In this document: positions 13,947-16,336 of the stretch, piece by piece
Layout: every line of letters starts with the position of its first letter
How positions within the stretch are numbered: position 1 is the first letter of the stretch
DNA from: CBCPNA01 sp965120415
Lineage (GTDB): Bacteria > Bacillota > Clostridia > Lachnospirales > CAG-274
Direction: 5' to 3'
DNA length: 16,336 nt
NCBI GenBank assembly: GCA_965120415.1
Contig: CBCPNA010000039.1
Span: forward strand, 1 to 16,336
Notes under the pieces: model-generated
Databases searched by the model: none
Told to the model about the DNA's origin: nothing
The model's input: only the letters and a program-made list of their open reading frames with translations
Program-made: the position numbers and the translations under genes

Positions 13947-14258
13947 ATGAAAAAAAAATTAACTCTAGGAGTTTTATTAAGTGCTATGTTATTAACTGCT
14001 TGCTCTAGCAGCTCAAGTTCAACTACAGAGGAACAAACAACAAGCACAGACGTAACAGACGAATTAGATAACACTACAGATTTTACAGAAGATACAACAG
14101 AGGATATGTTAGAAGATATGTCTGAAGACATTTTTGAAGAAGATACTTTTGATGACCTTCCAGAAGATATGCCTGAAGACATTTTTGAAGAAGATACTTT
14201 TGATGACCTTCCAGATGACATGCCTGAAGATTTAAATGCTGACGACATAAATTCTTAA
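13947..14258 (+). CDS. Small highly acidic repeat lipoprotein
   Basis: A predicted 103-residue lipoprotein of unknown function. Seen: signal peptide MKKKLTLGVLLSAMLLTAC with lipobox LTAC and lipidated Cys19, a Ser run (20-25), a Thr/Glu/Asp linker, then a 17-residue unit EDMSEDIFEEDTFDDLP (56-72) repeated almost exactly (73-89) and a partial third copy. The mature part has no Lys or Arg and about a third of it is Asp or Glu, so it is a strongly negative, probably disordered chain on the outer membrane face. It might bind cations or basic proteins, but that is inference; I recognise no family. It has its own promoter and terminator, so it is an independent unit ahead of the serine recombinase. 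Confidence 0.85.
   Translation: MKKKLTLGVLLSAMLLTACSSSSSSTTEEQTTSTDVTDELDNTTDFTEDTTEDMLEDMSEDIFEEDTFDDLPEDMPEDIFEEDTFDDLPDDMPEDLNADDINS
14112..14231 (+). repeat. 51-bp tandem repeat in the lipoprotein gene
   Basis: Copies at 14112-14162 and 14163-14213 differ by a single base (TCT for CCT, Ser to Pro). A partial third copy (14214-14231) is more diverged. The unit is a multiple of three, so copy changes keep the frame. The near identity suggests a recent duplication. Confidence 0.92.
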
Positions 14259-14264
14259 TTAAAG

Positions 14265-14294
14265 TGCAGTTTTTAACTGCATTTTTTTATTTTT
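14265..14294 (+). terminator. Intrinsic terminator after the lipoprotein gene
   Basis: A 7-bp stem, TGCAGTT (14265-14271) with AACTGCA (14275-14281) and loop TTT, followed directly by a T-rich tract to 14294. Confidence 0.87.
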
Positions 14295-14354
14295 TAGAAT
14301 AATAATTATAAAAACTAATATTAATTATTAAACAACTTTTTAGGAGTATTTTTA

Positions 14355-15929
14355 ATGAAAATATACAAAATAGCAATATATACAAGATTATCTATAGAAA
14401 ATAAAAATACTATAGAAAATGAAAGCATAACAAATCAAAGACGTATAATAGAAAATTTTATACAAAATGATAAAGATTTAAAAAACGGCACTACCTTTAC
14501 ATATACAGACAACGGCTTTTCTGGAGGCAATTTTGAAAGACCGGCCTTTAAAAAGATGCTAGAAGATATAAAAAATAGAAAAATCAATTGTATAATTGTT
14601 AAAGATTTTTCAAGATTCGGACGAGAATTTGTTCAAATGTCTAGATATATAGAAGAAATATTTCCTTTTTTAGAAGTACGCTTTATATCTATAAACGATA
14701 ATTACGATAGCCTTAAACATAAAGATATAGATAATTTGCTAATACCTTTTAAAAATTTAGTAAACGATTCTTATTTAAGAGATATATCTTTAAAAATAAG
14801 AACAAGCCTTGATATAAAAAGAAAAAATGGTGAATTTACTGGTGCTTTTGTAACATACGGCTATTTAAAAGACCCTTTAAATAAAAATAAAATTATAATA
14901 GATAAAACAGCTTGCAATGTTGTTAAAGAAATATTTAAGCTAAAAATAGAAGGCTATAGCAATCAAAAAATAGCCCAAAAGCTAAATGACTTTTCTATAC
15001 CATCACCTTTAGAATACAAAAAATTAATAGGCCTTAATTACAAATCTGGCTTTAAAACTAAAGCAAAGGCTAGCTGGAGCCCTAAAGCTATTTTAAGAAT
15101 ACTTGAAAATAAAATATACATAGGCACGCTAGAGCAAAAAAAGGTAACAACATTTAGCTATAAATCAAAAAAGAAAATAATAGTACCTAAAGATAAACGC
15201 ATTACCATTTTAAACAACCATGAACCTATTATAGATAAAGCTCTATTTGAAAATATCCAAAATATGCTAGCTAAAGATACAAGAACAGCGCCAAAAAAAG
15301 AAAAAGTTTACCCCTTTGCGGGGCTTATTTATTGCGGTATATGCGGCAATAATATGATAAGAAAAAATAACGGTACAAGCAAAAAACAATACATATATTA
15401 TATTTGTAACGGCGCAAAACAAAAAAATGGTTGCCAAAACCCTATAATAAAAGAAGACATTTTGCAAGATACAATATATAATATTATAAATAAAGAAATA
15501 GAATTTTTTACCAATATAAAAAAAGATGCTTTAACTAATATACAAAAAGAATATACAAATAATCAAATAAAAAAAATTTTAAACACAATAGAACAAAAAA
15601 AAGATATAGTGCATAATTTAAAAAATATAAATAAAAAAATAGTAAATGATTTAAAAGAAGAAATATTAAATAAAAATGAATATGAATATTTTCATAAATT
15701 ATATACAAAAAAGCTAAATAAAGAAGAAGATTTAATAACATATTTAGAAAAAGATATAGCTAATTTAAAAAATAATAAAAACTTTAATCAGCTATGGCTA
15801 AGCTTTTTAAAAGAAAATAAAAATATAAAATGTTTAAACAGAAAAATTATTTTTTTGCTTATAAACAAAATATTATTATATAAAAATAAAATAATATATA
15901 TTTTTTTTAAATTTAAAAAGGATTTTTAA
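14355..15929 (+). CDS. Large serine recombinase (site-specific integrase/excisionase)
   Basis: A DNA recombinase of the large serine family, which integrates and excises phages and transposons such as Tn5397 (TndX) and the B. subtilis skin element (SpoIVCA). Seen: resolvase catalytic domain (about 5-150) with IAIYTRLS and nucleophile Ser13, YTDNGFSGGNFERPAF (50-65) and DFSRFGRE with Arg87 and Arg90. The recombinase DNA-binding domain spans about 165-265, with YGY and ILENKIYIG. The zinc ribbon has Cys327, Cys330, Cys351 and Cys360, then a coiled-coil-rich region (about 380-460) with many Lys, Asn and Glu, and a basic end. It is full length at 524 residues with all catalytic residues. AGGAG lies 8 nt before the ATG. 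No promoter was recognised in the 60-bp gap. No phage or conjugation genes are visible, so any element it serves must extend beyond the right edge, or the gene is stranded. Confidence 0.94.
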   Translation: MKIYKIAIYTRLSIENKNTIENESITNQRRIIENFIQNDKDLKNGTTFTYTDNGFSGGNFERPAFKKMLEDIKNRKINCIIVKDFSRFGREFVQMSRYIEEIFPFLEVRFISINDNYDSLKHKDIDNLLIPFKNLVNDSYLRDISLKIRTSLDIKRKNGEFTGAFVTYGYLKDPLNKNKIIIDKTACNVVKEIFKLKIEGYSNQKIAQKLNDFSIPSPLEYKKLIGLNYKSGFKTKAKASWSPKAILRILENKIYIGTLEQKKVTTFSYKSKKKIIVPKDKRITILNNHEPIIDKALFENIQNMLAKDTRTAPKKEKVYPFAGLIYCGICGNNMIRKNNGTSKKQYIYYICNGAKQKNGCQNPIIKEDILQDTIYNIINKEIEFFTNIKKDALTNIQKEYTNNQIKKILNTIEQKKDIVHNLKNINKKIVNDLKEEILNKNEYEYFHKLYTKKLNKEEDLITYLEKDIANLKNNKNFNQLWLSFLKENKNIKCLNRKIIFLLINKILLYKNKIIYIFFKFKKDF

Positions 15930-15952
15930 AATTTTATCTTAAAATTATCCTT
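15918..15952. terminator. Nested hairpin at the end of the recombinase gene
   Basis: AAGGAT (15918-15923, inside the last codons) pairs with ATCCTT (15947-15952), with AATTTTA/TAAAATT nested inside around TCT. There is no T-run after it on the plus strand; on the minus strand it is followed by a T-rich tract. A weak terminator at best. Confidence 0.35.
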
Positions 15953-15986
15953 AATTTACGTTATTATAGATTATTTTATAATGTTT

Positions 15987-16003
15987 AATACAATGCTTGT
16001 ATT
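15987..16003 (+). promoter_or_regulatory. Inverted repeat abutting the -35 of the last gene, operator candidate
   Basis: AATACAA (15987-15993), TGC, TTGTATT (15997-16003): a perfect 7-bp inverted repeat whose last two bases are the first two of the TTGACA -35. The placement suits a repressor or activator. A related pair of half-sites recurs downstream at 16049-16066. Confidence 0.5.
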
Positions 16004-16030
16004 GACAAAATGTTAGAATATTTTTATAAT
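16002..16030 (+). promoter_or_regulatory. Perfect consensus promoter of the right-edge gene
   Basis: TTGACA (16002-16007), exactly 17 nt, TATAAT (16025-16030). Transcription should start near 16037, with a leader of about 50 nt. A promoter this strong in front of a gene next to a recombinase suggests control by a repressor. Confidence 0.86.
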
Positions 16031-16048
16031 TTATGCAATAGTTTTACA

Positions 16049-16066
16049 ACAATGAAATGTCATTGT
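16049..16066 (+). promoter_or_regulatory. Second inverted repeat, in the leader of the right-edge gene
   Basis: ACAATGA (16049-16055), AATG, TCATTGT (16060-16066), about 12 nt after the predicted start. The flanking bases extend the symmetry as TTACAA (16044-16049) facing TTGTAA (16063-16068). The ACAA/TTGT half-sites echo the repeat at 15987-16003, so both may bind one regulator; an RNA hairpin is the alternative. Confidence 0.45.
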
Positions 16067-16088
16067 AATAAATTTTAAGGAGAAACCT

Positions 16089-16336
16089 ATGGATAATATA
16101 AAAACACCCCCAAACCCTAAAGAAATTCAAAATACAGATATTGCTAAAAAAAATTTAGAATGGTCTTTTAAAGAAATTTTTAAACAATATAATTATATAA
16201 ATAATAGATTAAACTATGCTATAGAGTCTTTAGAATCTAATGCTTTGCCAAAATTAAATAATGATACCATATTGTTTAAATCTTTTATTGTTGAAAATTT
16301 AAAAATCTTATCTAATAACCTTAAAAAAGAAATAAG
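16089..16336 (+). CDS. Partial unknown protein (N-terminus only)
   Basis: The first 82 codons of a gene cut by the right edge. ATG at 16089 has AAGGAG 6 nt upstream and a perfect promoter at 16002-16030. It starts MDNIKTPPNPKEIQNTDIAKK; the rest is polar and helical, rich in Asn, Lys, Glu and Leu, with no signal peptide or membrane segment so far. It looks like a cytoplasmic, possibly coiled or DNA- or protein-binding polypeptide, but I recognise no family. It follows the serine recombinase on the same strand after 159 bp and has its own promoter, so it is a separate unit. It could belong to the same mobile element. Confidence 0.72.
   Translation, partial: MDNIKTPPNPKEIQNTDIAKKNLEWSFKEIFKQYNYINNRLNYAIESLESNALPKLNNDTILFKSFIVENLKILSNNLKKEI

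Noticed and set aside
13904..14248. 114-aa Ser-rich open frame on the minus strand
   Set aside because: It is the mirror of the acidic repeat of the lipoprotein; the plus strand has promoter, lipobox and terminator.
14300..14328. AATAATTA/TAATTATT inverted repeat before the recombinase
   Set aside because: It contains only A and T in a region that is almost all A and T; expected by chance.
15930..16088. Recombinase-controlled invertible promoter (phase switch)
   Set aside because: I looked for long inverted repeats flanking the promoter. Only short AT-rich similarities (AATTTTAAG-like) exist, no better than chance here.

Overview
The window reads as chromosomal DNA of a very AT-rich, anaerobic, spore-forming member of the Clostridia. 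Evidence: strong Shine-Dalgarno sites, sigma-A promoters with 17-nt spacers, a murA-spoIID pair (the synteny known from Bacillus and Clostridia), a sporulation peptidoglycan hydrolase (SpoIID), and the strictly anaerobic class III ribonucleotide reductase pair nrdD/nrdG. I see no rRNA, tRNA, CRISPR array or complete insertion sequence.

Layout. Positions 1-5324 are all on the minus strand: murA and spoIID (cell-wall precursor synthesis and forespore engulfment), then ftsH from its own promoter, a 136-aa uncharacterised protein, and the start of a small membrane-anchored protein cut by the left edge. From 5415 a divergent operon nrdD-nrdG-dut makes deoxynucleotides without oxygen and removes dUTP. 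It has a consensus promoter followed by two NrdR-like boxes 31 bp apart, and ends in a clear terminator. Next is a sugar-acid kinase gene (kdgK type) with a long leader holding a LacI-type palindrome and a possible 26-aa peptide. Converging on it is an O-methyltransferase (TrmR/YrrM type). A membrane-anchored SGNH hydrolase (minus) and a secreted D-Ala-D-Ala carboxypeptidase (plus) diverge from 12163-12423. A small acidic repeat lipoprotein, a large serine recombinase and the start of an unknown gene with a perfect consensus promoter fill the right end.

Together these are mostly housekeeping genes: cell wall (murA, spoIID, carboxypeptidase, perhaps the SGNH esterase), membrane proteolysis (ftsH), dNTP supply, sugar-acid catabolism and tRNA modification. 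The right end (lipoprotein, serine recombinase, unknown gene) looks accessory.

The most unusual content is repeat architecture. FtsH is about 150 residues longer than usual. It carries five 12-residue acidic repeats in its extracytoplasmic loop and five 9-residue basic Phe-containing repeats as a cytoplasmic C-terminal tail. The lipoprotein carries a separate 17-residue acidic repeat. I did not find a clearly new multi-gene system. The nearest candidates are the doubly decorated FtsH and the recombinase with its operator-controlled neighbour at the right edge.
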